A stretch of DNA of 64,000 bases from Rhizobium mongolense USDA 1844. GTDB taxonomy: Bacteria > Pseudomonadota > Alphaproteobacteria > Rhizobiales > Rhizobiaceae. The notes beneath the pieces are model-generated. The model had not been told where the DNA came from. It was given only the letters and a program-made list of their open reading frames with translations, and searched no databases. Shown here in pieces: positions 45,410-54,706 of this stretch (position 1 is its first letter; the number at the start of each line of letters is the position of its first letter). The stretch covers positions 124,001 to 188,000 of the forward strand of contig NZ_ATTQ01000003.1 in NCBI RefSeq assembly GCF_000419765.1, read 5' to 3'. Made by a program: the position numbers and the translations under genes.

Positions 45410-46906
45410 ATGACAATGAGCATACCGACAAAGTCTGTAAAAATAACGCCGGCGATCATGATCGGCGGAAGCGGCACGCGGCTTTGGCCGTTGTCGCGCA
45501 GTAATATGCCGAAGCAGTTCCTGCAACTAGTCGACGACCGCAGCCTGTTCCAGAACACACTGGCACGCGTCAACGACGCAATGTTTTCGGCGCCCTGGCT
45601 GCTGACCAGCCGTGCCTTCATCGATATGGTCAATGTTCAGGCGCGGCAGATGGAGCAGGAATTTGCCGGCATCGTTCTGGAGCCGCTCCAGCGCGGTACG
45701 GCCGCGGCGCTTGCGGCCGTTGCGGTTGCCGCGAGTGAGGGCGACGCGGATGCGCTCGTGCTGGCCATGCCGGCTGATCATGTCATCGACGATCCGGCCC
45801 TCTTCCTGGAGGCTGTCAAGAAGGCGGTGCCGCTGGCCGAGAGTTCCAAGATCGTCACTTTCGGCATCGTGCCGACCGAACCGGAAACCGGCTTTGGCTA
45901 TATCCGTCCCGGCGAGCCCTATGTCGTGGACGGCGAGGAGCTCGGCGCGCTTGTCAACCAACCTGGGGGATTCCTCGAGAAGCCGGATCTGGAGCGAGCC
46001 AAGCAGTTCGTCGAGATGGGATACCTCTGGAACGCGGGAATTTTCCTCTTCCGCGCATCGGCGCTGGTCGAAGAACTCAAGCGGCACGCCCCGGCCGTCT
46101 ATGAAGCCGTCGCGGCCTCGATCGCCGGCGGCACGAGCCGTGACCTCGGCAGCCATATGCTGCTGATGCCTGCGGAGGAACACTTCGCGCGCTGCCCGCT
46201 CGACATTCCGATCGACACGGCGGTGCTGGAAAAGAGCGCCAATGTCGCAGTGGTGCCCTGTGATGACATTGGCTGGGCCGACATCGGCTCGCTGTCCGCC
46301 CTCTGGGATATCAGCGACAAGGACGAGAACGGCAATGTGCTGCGCGGCGACAGTTTCGTCTCGCAGTCGCGTAATTGCCTCGTGCATGCACAGTCCGGCC
46401 GTCGCGTCGTTCTCAGTCACATCGAGGACATCATGGTTATTGACAGCGAGGATGCTGTCGTCGTGCTGCCCAAGGCTCAGGCCCAGCGGGTGAAGGAAAT
46501 CGTCAACTCGCTGAAGAAGATGGACGCCCCAGAGGTCAGCTTCACCCGTAGTGCGCTGAAGAGCTGGGGAGCGGTCAAGATCGACCGCAGCTACGGTGAC
46601 AGCCAGGTCTGCGCAGTGAGTTTCCAAGGCAAGAACTCTGTCACTTACATGGTCTCCGGTGCCGAGCGTGAGACATGGCTCCTGCATGGTGACCAGCGTG
46701 CCGAGTACGGTGTGGACGGGCATTTCACGCCCTTCGTGTCTGGCAATCCGGTTTCCTTCAGCAGGGGGCAGGTGGTGACGATCCGCAACGCTTCCGGACT
46801 GTCCGAGTTCACTTATGTCCGCAAGGACCCTGATCTCAACTGGAAGATCGACGACTGGTTCCCCCAGGTGGCCGAGGTCGAGGCACCGAAGGTCCGTCTG
46901 GGCTGA
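45410..46906 (+). CDS. algA: Mannose-1-phosphate guanylyltransferase AlgA with degenerate isomerase domain
   Basis: The protein has 498 residues. The N-terminal nucleotidyltransferase is intact, with IMIGGSGTRLWPLSRSNMPKQF, LAMPADHVI, FGYIRPGEP and GYLWNAGIFLFR. It makes GDP-mannose. The C-terminal domain has the position and length of the type II mannose-6-phosphate isomerase cupin. Where active enzymes have a QMHHHRAEHW-type metal site, it reads TYMVSGAERETWLLHGD, so the His, Gln and Glu ligands are gone. An AGE-family gene at 63847 could replace the lost activity. The start may instead be the second ATG at 45416, which is better placed after GGGGG. Confidence 0.88.
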   Translation: MTMSIPTKSVKITPAIMIGGSGTRLWPLSRSNMPKQFLQLVDDRSLFQNTLARVNDAMFSAPWLLTSRAFIDMVNVQARQMEQEFAGIVLEPLQRGTAAALAAVAVAASEGDADALVLAMPADHVIDDPALFLEAVKKAVPLAESSKIVTFGIVPTEPETGFGYIRPGEPYVVDGEELGALVNQPGGFLEKPDLERAKQFVEMGYLWNAGIFLFRASALVEELKRHAPAVYEAVAASIAGGTSRDLGSHMLLMPAEEHFARCPLDIPIDTAVLEKSANVAVVPCDDIGWADIGSLSALWDISDKDENGNVLRGDSFVSQSRNCLVHAQSGRRVVLSHIEDIMVIDSEDAVVVLPKAQAQRVKEIVNSLKKMDAPEVSFTRSALKSWGAVKIDRSYGDSQVCAVSFQGKNSVTYMVSGAERETWLLHGDQRAEYGVDGHFTPFVSGNPVSFSRGQVVTIRNASGLSEFTYVRKDPDLNWKIDDWFPQVAEVEAPKVRLG

Positions 46907-46926
46907 GCACGAGGGATAGGAACGAG

Positions 46927-47922
46927 ATGAACGCGCCTGCGGATATAACAGTGGAAATTTCTGACCGCACGTTTCTCGTGCTCGGCCTGAGTTCTAGTGG
47001 TCTGATCGTGCCGCTGGCGCAGGAACTGCTGGGCTTTGGCGGGATTGCGCGCGTTGCCATGGTTAAGGGCGGGATGGCCTGGAAGGGGGATGTTCTCGTT
47101 CGCGCAGAGCAGTCAGGCGACGAGATTAACCTGGCCCTTACCGGCGGGCGCGAGCAATATCTAAGGCTGGTCAGTGCGCTCAACTGGTATAGGGGACGCA
47201 ACCCGTCCTTTGCCGATCGGTTCGCCGACACGATTCCGCCGGATGTTCGCAGTGCTTCCGCAGACCTTGGCGGGTTCGCCAAGCTGGCCGGCCTCGGCGT
47301 GGTCGCTCTCGTATTGATCGGATTGATCTTCCAGCTGACTTCGCAGCGCGGCATGAGCGCCGCCTCGCAGATGGCCTATGTCGCCGTGCCGGGCGCGGAG
47401 CTCGATTCCCATACTGCGGGCGAGGTCGTCTATGTGAAGGATGCCGGCAAGGTAGCGAAGGGGGAATTCTTTGCTGCACTGAAGACCTCGCAGGACTACA
47501 CGAAGTTTCTTGAGGCCAGCAATGGCGGTGAAATAAGTGCCCAGGCCGTCGCGCCACAGGACTATGTGCGCAAGGGTACGCCTGTCGTGCGCCTCTCGGA
47601 TGAGGGCGCGAGGCCCTATGTTGCAGCCTATGTCAAGCTGGCCGATGCGGTCATCGCCCTGAACGCGGCAGAAGCCCGGATCGAGTTCCCCAAATCCGGG
47701 CGGACGGTTTCAGTTCCGATCGATGCACGAAACTATGTCAACAGCACCAAAGTCTTGACTGACGAGGACGGCAAGGCCTTAGCGGAAATTAACCTCAGGA
47801 TCCCGGACGGCGTCGACATTCCTGTCGACGAACCGGTGATCGTCAAGTTCCAACGGTCGGTATGGAGCCCCTCGGTGATGTTACCGCAGTGGCTGAAGAC
47901 CGTCTCCTCGCTGCTGTCGTAA
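46927..47922 (+). CDS. Second Alg44-like membrane-fusion protein without PilZ motifs
   Basis: The protein has 331 residues. Its layout mirrors Alg44: an N-terminal cytoplasmic domain of about 115 residues, one membrane segment (LAGLGVVALVLIGLIFQL) and a periplasmic HlyD-like domain (VAVPGAELDSHTAGEVVYVKDAGKVAKGE, then NGGEISAQAVAPQDYVRKG). The cytoplasmic domain lacks RxxxR and DxSxxG, so c-di-GMP binding is not expected. I know of no counterpart in the Pseudomonas operon. It may form a hetero-complex with Alg44 around Alg8. Confidence 0.72.
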   Translation: MNAPADITVEISDRTFLVLGLSSSGLIVPLAQELLGFGGIARVAMVKGGMAWKGDVLVRAEQSGDEINLALTGGREQYLRLVSALNWYRGRNPSFADRFADTIPPDVRSASADLGGFAKLAGLGVVALVLIGLIFQLTSQRGMSAASQMAYVAVPGAELDSHTAGEVVYVKDAGKVAKGEFFAALKTSQDYTKFLEASNGGEISAQAVAPQDYVRKGTPVVRLSDEGARPYVAAYVKLADAVIALNAAEARIEFPKSGRTVSVPIDARNYVNSTKVLTDEDGKALAEINLRIPDGVDIPVDEPVIVKFQRSVWSPSVMLPQWLKTVSSLLS

Positions 47923-47934
47923 GGATCGAATGGC

Positions 47935-50900
47935 ATGCGCACCTCTTTGACACTGATTGCAACGCCTGTGGTCAAGGGCCTTGTTGGCCTGACCGTCCTG
48001 GCAACGCTCCTATCGGTTGTACCAACGGGCATGAGCCTCCACGCCGTCCATGCGCAGGAATTGACGGTCGGCGAGCAGAGCCCGCAGTTGGACCAGCTCG
48101 CTCCGGCTGAACGCGAAATCACCGAGGACAGCCTGAAATATGGGGCGGAGCTCGCGCTGACGCGCTGGCAGGCCCTGCGCAACGACGAGAAGTCACGCAG
48201 TTTCGACGCTTATTTCGAGATCTTCAGGGAAGTGGCTCGCATCGAGAGCCTCGATCATGCGACCAAGATCGCCGGCGTTGACGTGCGCAGCCGGCTGGCC
48301 GTTGTGGCCTCCGATCTGCACAAGCAGATGAACGCGCAAGGACTGTCGGCACGTGATGCCGGCCTCAGCGCACTGAAGACCCTCATCGACAGTTCCGGCC
48401 AGTCGTTGTCGACGACGGATCCGGATTCGTTCAAAGTGCGCTACACGCTCATTCTCGACTACGTGTCCGGGATGGACGCGGCCAAGCTCAGCCTCGATCT
48501 TGCTAAGCGGCTGGCTCAGTCGAAGCTGAACGAACTTGCCCTCGATATCTATGTCGATTTCCTGCCGCTCTATTTCGACGGTCTGACCTCAGTAACTGAT
48601 CGGCAGGAGCTGATGAAGCTCGCCAGCGCGAATGCGGGCGCGGTCGCCGACCCGGCTGTCTTCCGGGTGCTAACTGATCTGCTGCGCATGTCGCCGCGCG
48701 CCGAAAAGGTCGAACTCGCCCAGCTTGTATTCGACCAGATCGATGTCGACGTCATCCGGCATGCCCGCGATACTGCCTCCGACTCCGTCAGCCTCGTCCT
48801 GTCCGCATGGGTCGATGCTGTGGAACGTGCGCACGGCGTCAAGGCTGGGGGCGATATCGGGGCACTTCACGAACGAGCGCGGCTCAGCCTCGATACGCGT
48901 GCCTTCGAGCTTCTGACCCTGGCGGAAAGGGACGAGGCGATTCGCAACCGGCTGGTGTCGGATGCGGTCACTGCCGACATCCGGGATGAGCGGCCGCTGG
49001 TGGGCTATGACAGGGCGGTCAATCTGGCGCTGCCGCCGGCCGTCGCCGTCGATAGCTATCTCGCGCTCATCCACAGCTTCTCCATAGCCGGCTACGACAA
49101 TTACGTGAAGGCCCTGGTGGAGCTCGTTGCTGGTGCCGTCAAGTCGAGACAGCTGCAGCTCAGCGATGGGCAGGTCGTGGCGTTGTTCCGCGATATTGAA
49201 ATCGTTCGTGATCCCGCTTTCATCCTGGCGCAGGGACAGGACATACCGGGTGCGGCGAAGCTCTCGCAGATCACCGCACTGCGTGCCGACATCAGGACAA
49301 TCTCTTCCCTTCCCGTCGACCAGCCTATCGGGGCGAAAGCGATCGCTAGCGGGCCGGCCGCGACGAAGGCTCTGCAGGTGGCTGCGAGCTTGATCAACGG
49401 AGAACTCCCGAATGCGGCGGCTCTCACGAAGCTCGATGCTTCGAGCGGTGACGACGTTGCCCTGCTGTCGCAAGTGGCGACACGGCTCTGGCAATATGCC
49501 GGCCGTCGGGAACTGCTTGCCGAATTCGTCCGTGGCGGATCCGATGCCGATCTTAGGCAGGCGGTCGCGCTCGGCGTAACAGACTTTGCCGGTTTCCGTG
49601 GTACTGAGGGCAGTGGTGCCGACTTCGTGGCCGCTATCGGCGACCTGTTGCCGTCGACCTCGGGCGAGGGGCAGGCGCTCCTTGCTGCCTCCTTAGGTCG
49701 GGTAGCCGAGCCCGCCAAGCTGCGGGGCGAGGCGCTGGCGCGCTACGCGCGTTATCTGGCCGCGAGCGGCCAGTCCGGGGCTCCGCTTGCCACCGCCGCC
49801 GATGCCGACAAGGTCGCCGTCGACGAGGCGGACGCCATCTTCGGCAATGTCGACGTCGCGACCACCCGTGTAAAGGCAGTATCCGATTACAAGGCACGCG
49901 TCGGCCGGTTCCGCCGCTTGGCCGAGGCCCGCGCCAGCGTGCTGGACGACAAGGGATGGCTGAACAGCGCCATCGCGCCGGCAAAGTCTGTGCCCGATGC
50001 ACTCGACTTCGGCGGAGCATCAACCATCAGCGATGGGCGCATCGCCCTGTCCTCATCGAAGGAAACCAGCCTGCCGACGGCCGGCCGGCCCTTCATGCCC
50101 AACCTGCTGCTCGGGCGCGAAGCGGTCACCTCGAGGATTCCCGTGCCGCCGCTGCGGGAGGCGAACGAGGCGCTTGCCGACATTTCCAAGCGCGGCGAGA
50201 CGCGCGCCACCCGCCTGATCCGCTTCTCGTCTGAGCATTTCGACGAGATCATCAACCTCGGCGTCCGCGAATATCTCTACCTCAATTCTGAATCGACCGT
50301 TCCACGCATCATCTTCGTCACGCGTGGGGTGCTGACGATGAGCGAGCTCATCGCCCAGGTGCGAGCGACCGATCCGGATGCCATCTCGCTGGACGGCAAC
50401 GACGTTACGCTGAACGTGCCGCTCGCCGTCAACGACGGTGCCTCGCTGGTCGTCAGCGGCCAGGAGATCAAGTCGCTGAAGCTTAATACCAAGGCCGGCG
50501 CCTTCATCGTCAACAGCGGCAATATCTATTTCGATGGCGTGACCGTCTCATCGGTGGATGTAACGACGGGCCAGCCAAGCTATGTCTACGACCACGAGAA
50601 GGGCATCTTCTTCCGTCCCTTCATCCTCAGCTGGAGCGGCAGCGAGACCCTTGCCGTGGATTCCCGCTTCGTCGCGCTCGGCTATGCCGGCGGCCGCACC
50701 TACGGCATGTCGCTGTCCTCCGGTTCGACCGACACAGTGGCCCGCAAGGTCCAGGCGGCCGCGCCGACCGGCTATTTCATCAACAACTCTTTCGAGAACC
50801 TCTATTACGGTTTCTACGCGTTCGAGGCGAAGGACATCGTCTTCGTCGGCAACGAACTGGTCAACGGCGTGATCTATGGCCTCGACCCGCACGACCGGTC

Positions 50901-51684
50901 GAAGAACCTGATGATGGCTTACAACACGGCCTACGGGACGCAGAAAAAGCACGGCATCATCATTTCGCGCGAGGTCGACGACAGCTTCATCCTCGGCAAC
51001 CTCTCGTTCGAGAACCACGGGTCCGGCATCATGCTTGACCGCCAGAGCTACGGCACAATCGTCTATGCCAACGATGCGAGCCGCAACGAAGGCGACGGGT
51101 TCGCCGCGATGGAAAGTCCCTGCGCTCTCGTCGACAGCAACATGTTCTATGGCAATGGCCGATCTGGCGTGAAGGTACGCAATTCCTGGGACGTTCATGT
51201 GGAGGGCAACCAGATCCGTCACAATAAGGCGGCCGGCATCGAAGCCTATATCGACAACCTCAAGGTCGCAGAGCAGAGTGAGTTCCGCGATTTCGTCGAG
51301 GACCCGTATTATCCCATCGCAACGGTGGCTGCCCGTGACAACCTCCTCGAGAATAACCGCGTCGGTCTGATGACCCGCGGAGCGTCCGAGGCGATGTTCT
51401 ACGGCAACAAGTTCGTCGACCAGCTGCCTCGCTACGTTTCGGGTGATCTCAAGCCGCTCGGGCTCGACGTCGTCACGCGCAATATGAAGACGGGTGTGCT
51501 GGTGCGCTCGGTCTGCGTGCCGCGCATTCCGGTGAAGAAGCAGTGCGCGCTGGCGGAGAACGGCATCATCATTCCGCAGTCCCTGCAACCGGAATTCAGC
51601 GCCAACGAGGCCTCGACCAATTATTGCATCAACGCTGCGGGCTCGCCGCAATCGGCTGCGTTCAACGCGCAACAAGGGGAGTGA
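47935..51684 (+). CDS. algG: AlgG-type mannuronan C5-epimerase with about 700-residue N-terminal helical extension
   Basis: The protein has 1249 residues, against about 540 for Pseudomonas AlgG. After a signal peptide (LIATPVVKGLVGLTVLATLL, then VHAQE), residues about 40-650 are almost all predicted helix, with no motif I can name beyond a TPR/AlgK-like feel. From about 740 to 1200 comes the right-handed beta-helix epimerase: GYFINNSFENLYYGFYAFE, the catalytic DPHD motif (Asp984 to Asp987), YGTQKKHGIIISREVDDS and NHGSGIMLDR. It converts mannuronate to guluronate residues in the periplasm. The extension may link it to the Sel1 scaffold. The start follows AAGGA. Confidence 0.9.
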   Translation: MRTSLTLIATPVVKGLVGLTVLATLLSVVPTGMSLHAVHAQELTVGEQSPQLDQLAPAEREITEDSLKYGAELALTRWQALRNDEKSRSFDAYFEIFREVARIESLDHATKIAGVDVRSRLAVVASDLHKQMNAQGLSARDAGLSALKTLIDSSGQSLSTTDPDSFKVRYTLILDYVSGMDAAKLSLDLAKRLAQSKLNELALDIYVDFLPLYFDGLTSVTDRQELMKLASANAGAVADPAVFRVLTDLLRMSPRAEKVELAQLVFDQIDVDVIRHARDTASDSVSLVLSAWVDAVERAHGVKAGGDIGALHERARLSLDTRAFELLTLAERDEAIRNRLVSDAVTADIRDERPLVGYDRAVNLALPPAVAVDSYLALIHSFSIAGYDNYVKALVELVAGAVKSRQLQLSDGQVVALFRDIEIVRDPAFILAQGQDIPGAAKLSQITALRADIRTISSLPVDQPIGAKAIASGPAATKALQVAASLINGELPNAAALTKLDASSGDDVALLSQVATRLWQYAGRRELLAEFVRGGSDADLRQAVALGVTDFAGFRGTEGSGADFVAAIGDLLPSTSGEGQALLAASLGRVAEPAKLRGEALARYARYLAASGQSGAPLATAADADKVAVDEADAIFGNVDVATTRVKAVSDYKARVGRFRRLAEARASVLDDKGWLNSAIAPAKSVPDALDFGGASTISDGRIALSSSKETSLPTAGRPFMPNLLLGREAVTSRIPVPPLREANEALADISKRGETRATRLIRFSSEHFDEIINLGVREYLYLNSESTVPRIIFVTRGVLTMSELIAQVRATDPDAISLDGNDVTLNVPLAVNDGASLVVSGQEIKSLKLNTKAGAFIVNSGNIYFDGVTVSSVDVTTGQPSYVYDHEKGIFFRPFILSWSGSETLAVDSRFVALGYAGGRTYGMSLSSGSTDTVARKVQAAAPTGYFINNSFENLYYGFYAFEAKDIVFVGNELVNGVIYGLDPHDRSKNLMMAYNTAYGTQKKHGIIISREVDDSFILGNLSFENHGSGIMLDRQSYGTIVYANDASRNEGDGFAAMESPCALVDSNMFYGNGRSGVKVRNSWDVHVEGNQIRHNKAAGIEAYIDNLKVAEQSEFRDFVEDPYYPIATVAARDNLLENNRVGLMTRGASEAMFYGNKFVDQLPRYVSGDLKPLGLDVVTRNMKTGVLVRSVCVPRIPVKKQCALAENGIIIPQSLQPEFSANEASTNYCINAAGSPQSAAFNAQQGE

Positions 51685-51688
51685 GAGG

Positions 51689-54600
51689 ATGAATCTCGCA
51701 ACGAGAAAATCACGCCTCTCCGCGACGCTGCTCACCGCATTGGCGTCTTCGGTGGTGATCTTTGGCGTGGCGCCGGCTACGACGGCTTCTGAAATGCCGC
51801 GACAGTTGGCGGCCGAGGCGAAGAAGGCCTATCAAGCCGAGCAGAAGATACTCGCCGACTACAGGACATCGACGGAGGCGAGCGCGCTCCTAGGCTATGC
51901 CCGATTGCTGGCGCGCGGCAGGATCGCCAACGATCACAACCCCCTGAGGGTTGCCGACATCGACGCGGCCATCGCCGTCTATCGCACCCTGTTGGTGGCC
52001 GGCGATGCTAATATCAATGCCAAGGTGACGGCGGGGCTTGCCGAACTGCTGCTACGCAAGGGCGGCGCGGCAAACGAAGGCGAAGCGCAAGCTCTGCGCG
52101 CCGCGTTGCACCCTGCCGAAGCTGCTACCCAGACTCCGCCCGGCGTCGATGCACAGGCACAGGATCTCGCCACGAACAGCGAAGCGGCCCTACGCGATAA
52201 AATGTCAAAGGGCTCGCTCGATGCGGCTTTCGAGCTGCTTCTGCTTCTCAATCGTCAGAACTCCGTCGAAGCCGATACGCTACGCAGCCAGGTCGTGCTG
52301 ATGGCCAACTTATCGGCGCTGGACGGTGACGGAGCGGTTATCCGTCTCGCCGGACGCTATGCCACGTCTTTCGATGCGCAAGAGCACCCCGATGTGCTCA
52401 AGTCGTTGCTAGTGCTGGCCGCCGGTTACGGCAGCGACAGCGCCGCCGGGATCATCGAGAAGAACCGGGATGTGCTGTTTTCCATCCTCGGCAAGGACGA
52501 ACTGCGTCATCTGATCTGGGAGCTCGTCGACGGCGGCTCGAGCCGCGCAGCCGAGCTTATCGCGCTCGACTTGGTTGATGAGAACGTCTACGGCTTCGAC
52601 GAAGCGGATTCCAAGTGGGCCGTGTCGATGCTCGACGAGGCCAGAAGCTACCGAGCCAATTACCTGATCGCCAAGCTCTACTACCAGGGCATCTACGTCG
52701 AGAAAGATCTGGCCCGCGCCACCGCTGCTATGGACCGGATGCTAGACGGCGCTGCCGAGGCGGGACAGGAGCGTCTCGTCGTAGCCGACCGCTTCGCCCG
52801 CATTAACCTGCCGGATAGCCTGATCGCAAAATACGCCCTGCCGATCTACCTGGACATCTGGAAGGGCGGAAAATCATCGGTCATCGGTCGTCTGGCTCGC
52901 ATAGTCGTCAGCGCCGAGAAGGCCGGCTACTATGCGACACAGGCGGCGATGCCCATCCCGCCGGAGCAGCTCGTCGCCGAACTGTCGAACGCCTATGACG
53001 CGGGTGATCTTTCGGTAGGCCTCGTCCTCGGTGATATCTTTCGCGAGGGGCGCCTGGTCAAGGAAGAGTCAGCCCGCGCCCGGTCGATCTACGAGGCATT
53101 GAAACAGCAGTATGCGGATTCGCCCGAGATGCAGCTCAAGCTGCGCGAAGCGCTTGCCAAGTTGGTCCGGCAAGATCTCGAAGTTACGCTGAACTATTCG
53201 CCCTATTATGCCGAGGTCCGCGAGCTGGCGGACCAGCATAATCTATGGGCGATGAAGGAATATGGCGTGCTGCTGGCCAAGGGGGCGCCGCAGTTCGAAG
53301 CCGATCCGGAAGCCGGGTTCACTCTGCTTCTGACTGCGCTGTCGCAAGGCTATTTTTCCGCCGGTCCGGATGCCGCCGAACTCGCACTTTCGACCGGCAG
53401 CGCCGACAAGCTCAAACGTCTTGCCGATGTCTACGCAAATTTCGATCCACGCATCCTGACGCCGGAAAGCAATGTGCAGCTCGCTAAGATCGATTTTGCG
53501 CTCAAGCAGTTCGACAAGGCCGAGGTCCTGCTGGACACGCCGGAAATGTTGGAGCTGCCCACTGGCCGCTTTCTCTTGGTCCAAGTCAGGCGGGCGGCCG
53601 GCAAATTGGATGCGGCGGAAGCGCATCGACAAATGAAAGATGTCGTCGTGTCCTTCAAGGGCGACGATGCCACTCTACTCGGGTTCGTTCAGCAACTAAC
53701 GCAGGAGGATGGCCTTAGCGAAGATTTTGCCGAACCGATTCTAGTTCAGCTGGCACAACTTGCCGACCGGGGTGACGTCAATGCGATCATCGCCGCGTTC
53801 AAGCTCCGCCAGAAATGGCCATCAAGCCAAGCGTTAAACTTCCGCAAGGTGGTCGGCTGGTGCAACATCCTTGCCGAACGTGGACAAGGCGGGCCGCTCA
53901 CGCGCGTCGCCGTCAACGTCAATCCCAAGGTGGTCGGCGACGAGAGCTTCCGCTATTTGATCGACACAGTCGAAGGCGCACTGGCGCATCTGCCGACCAA
54001 CGGCAATCTGCGTATGTTCCTTGCCCGGCAGTATCTGCACGGCCAATACAGGCTCAAGGACTTCGCCAAAGCCGACCAACTGACGAAGCAGGCGGCTGAA
54101 CTGGGCAATGAGGAAGCCCTAAACACCATCGCGACAAATTATTATTTCGGCCAGGATGTGGAGATGGATCGCGATCGGGCCGAAGCGCTCTATCGGGATC
54201 TGGCCTTCATGGGGTCCAACCGTAGCGCACTGGCGCTGGCGCGCAATTATTCCAAGGGACCGAGTTCGCGCGTATATGAATCGCGAGCCTTCGCCTATTA
54301 CATCAAGGCCGCGCTCAACGGGTCCGTCACCGCGATGACGGAGATGGGCAGGAGTTATCTTGCCGGTGCGGGTGCCGTGCAGAACGAGCAAAAGGGCGTT
54401 GCCTGGCTGGAGAAGGCTGCCGAGCTCGGTAACACCGACGCGATGATCCAGCTCTACTACTACTATTTCATCAAGAACCCGACCAACCAGAACCCCGAGG
54501 CCGAACGTTGGCTCAACGCGCTCGTTGCGGCGGAAGTTCCGGACATGATCCTGCGCAAAGCCGTTCTACTCTACGGCCGCGACAAGGACGCCAACAAGGA

Positions 54601-54706
54601 TGAGATCTTCGCCCTACTCGACCACGCCGAGGAGTTGGGCAGCCAGTTCGCGCGACGCCTGAAAAACTCCTACGTCAAGGAAGCCCGTGCAGGAGTTTCG
54701 AAATGA
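51689..54706 (+). CDS. Large periplasmic Sel1/TPR-repeat protein
   Basis: The protein has 1005 residues. An N-terminal signal peptide (LLTALASSVVIFGVAPA) targets it to the periplasm. The body consists of helical hairpins. Clear Sel1-like units occur near the C-terminus, for example LFLARQYLHGQ-like, AADQLTKQAAELGNEEAL-like, MTEMGRSYLAGAGAVQNEQK and GVAWLEKAAELGNTDAM. In P. aeruginosa the 475-residue AlgK does this scaffolding, and this protein is over twice that size. It is placed between algG and algX, the genes whose products AlgK is known to organise. It overlaps algX by four bases (ATGA). Confidence 0.8.
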   Translation: MNLATRKSRLSATLLTALASSVVIFGVAPATTASEMPRQLAAEAKKAYQAEQKILADYRTSTEASALLGYARLLARGRIANDHNPLRVADIDAAIAVYRTLLVAGDANINAKVTAGLAELLLRKGGAANEGEAQALRAALHPAEAATQTPPGVDAQAQDLATNSEAALRDKMSKGSLDAAFELLLLLNRQNSVEADTLRSQVVLMANLSALDGDGAVIRLAGRYATSFDAQEHPDVLKSLLVLAAGYGSDSAAGIIEKNRDVLFSILGKDELRHLIWELVDGGSSRAAELIALDLVDENVYGFDEADSKWAVSMLDEARSYRANYLIAKLYYQGIYVEKDLARATAAMDRMLDGAAEAGQERLVVADRFARINLPDSLIAKYALPIYLDIWKGGKSSVIGRLARIVVSAEKAGYYATQAAMPIPPEQLVAELSNAYDAGDLSVGLVLGDIFREGRLVKEESARARSIYEALKQQYADSPEMQLKLREALAKLVRQDLEVTLNYSPYYAEVRELADQHNLWAMKEYGVLLAKGAPQFEADPEAGFTLLLTALSQGYFSAGPDAAELALSTGSADKLKRLADVYANFDPRILTPESNVQLAKIDFALKQFDKAEVLLDTPEMLELPTGRFLLVQVRRAAGKLDAAEAHRQMKDVVVSFKGDDATLLGFVQQLTQEDGLSEDFAEPILVQLAQLADRGDVNAIIAAFKLRQKWPSSQALNFRKVVGWCNILAERGQGGPLTRVAVNVNPKVVGDESFRYLIDTVEGALAHLPTNGNLRMFLARQYLHGQYRLKDFAKADQLTKQAAELGNEEALNTIATNYYFGQDVEMDRDRAEALYRDLAFMGSNRSALALARNYSKGPSSRVYESRAFAYYIKAALNGSVTAMTEMGRSYLAGAGAVQNEQKGVAWLEKAAELGNTDAMIQLYYYYFIKNPTNQNPEAERWLNALVAAEVPDMILRKAVLLYGRDKDANKDEIFALLDHAEELGSQFARRLKNSYVKEARAGVSK

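Noticed and set aside
45527..46723. 398-codon minus-strand frame inside algA
   Set aside because: Shadow of a well-supported gene, with no recognisable domain.
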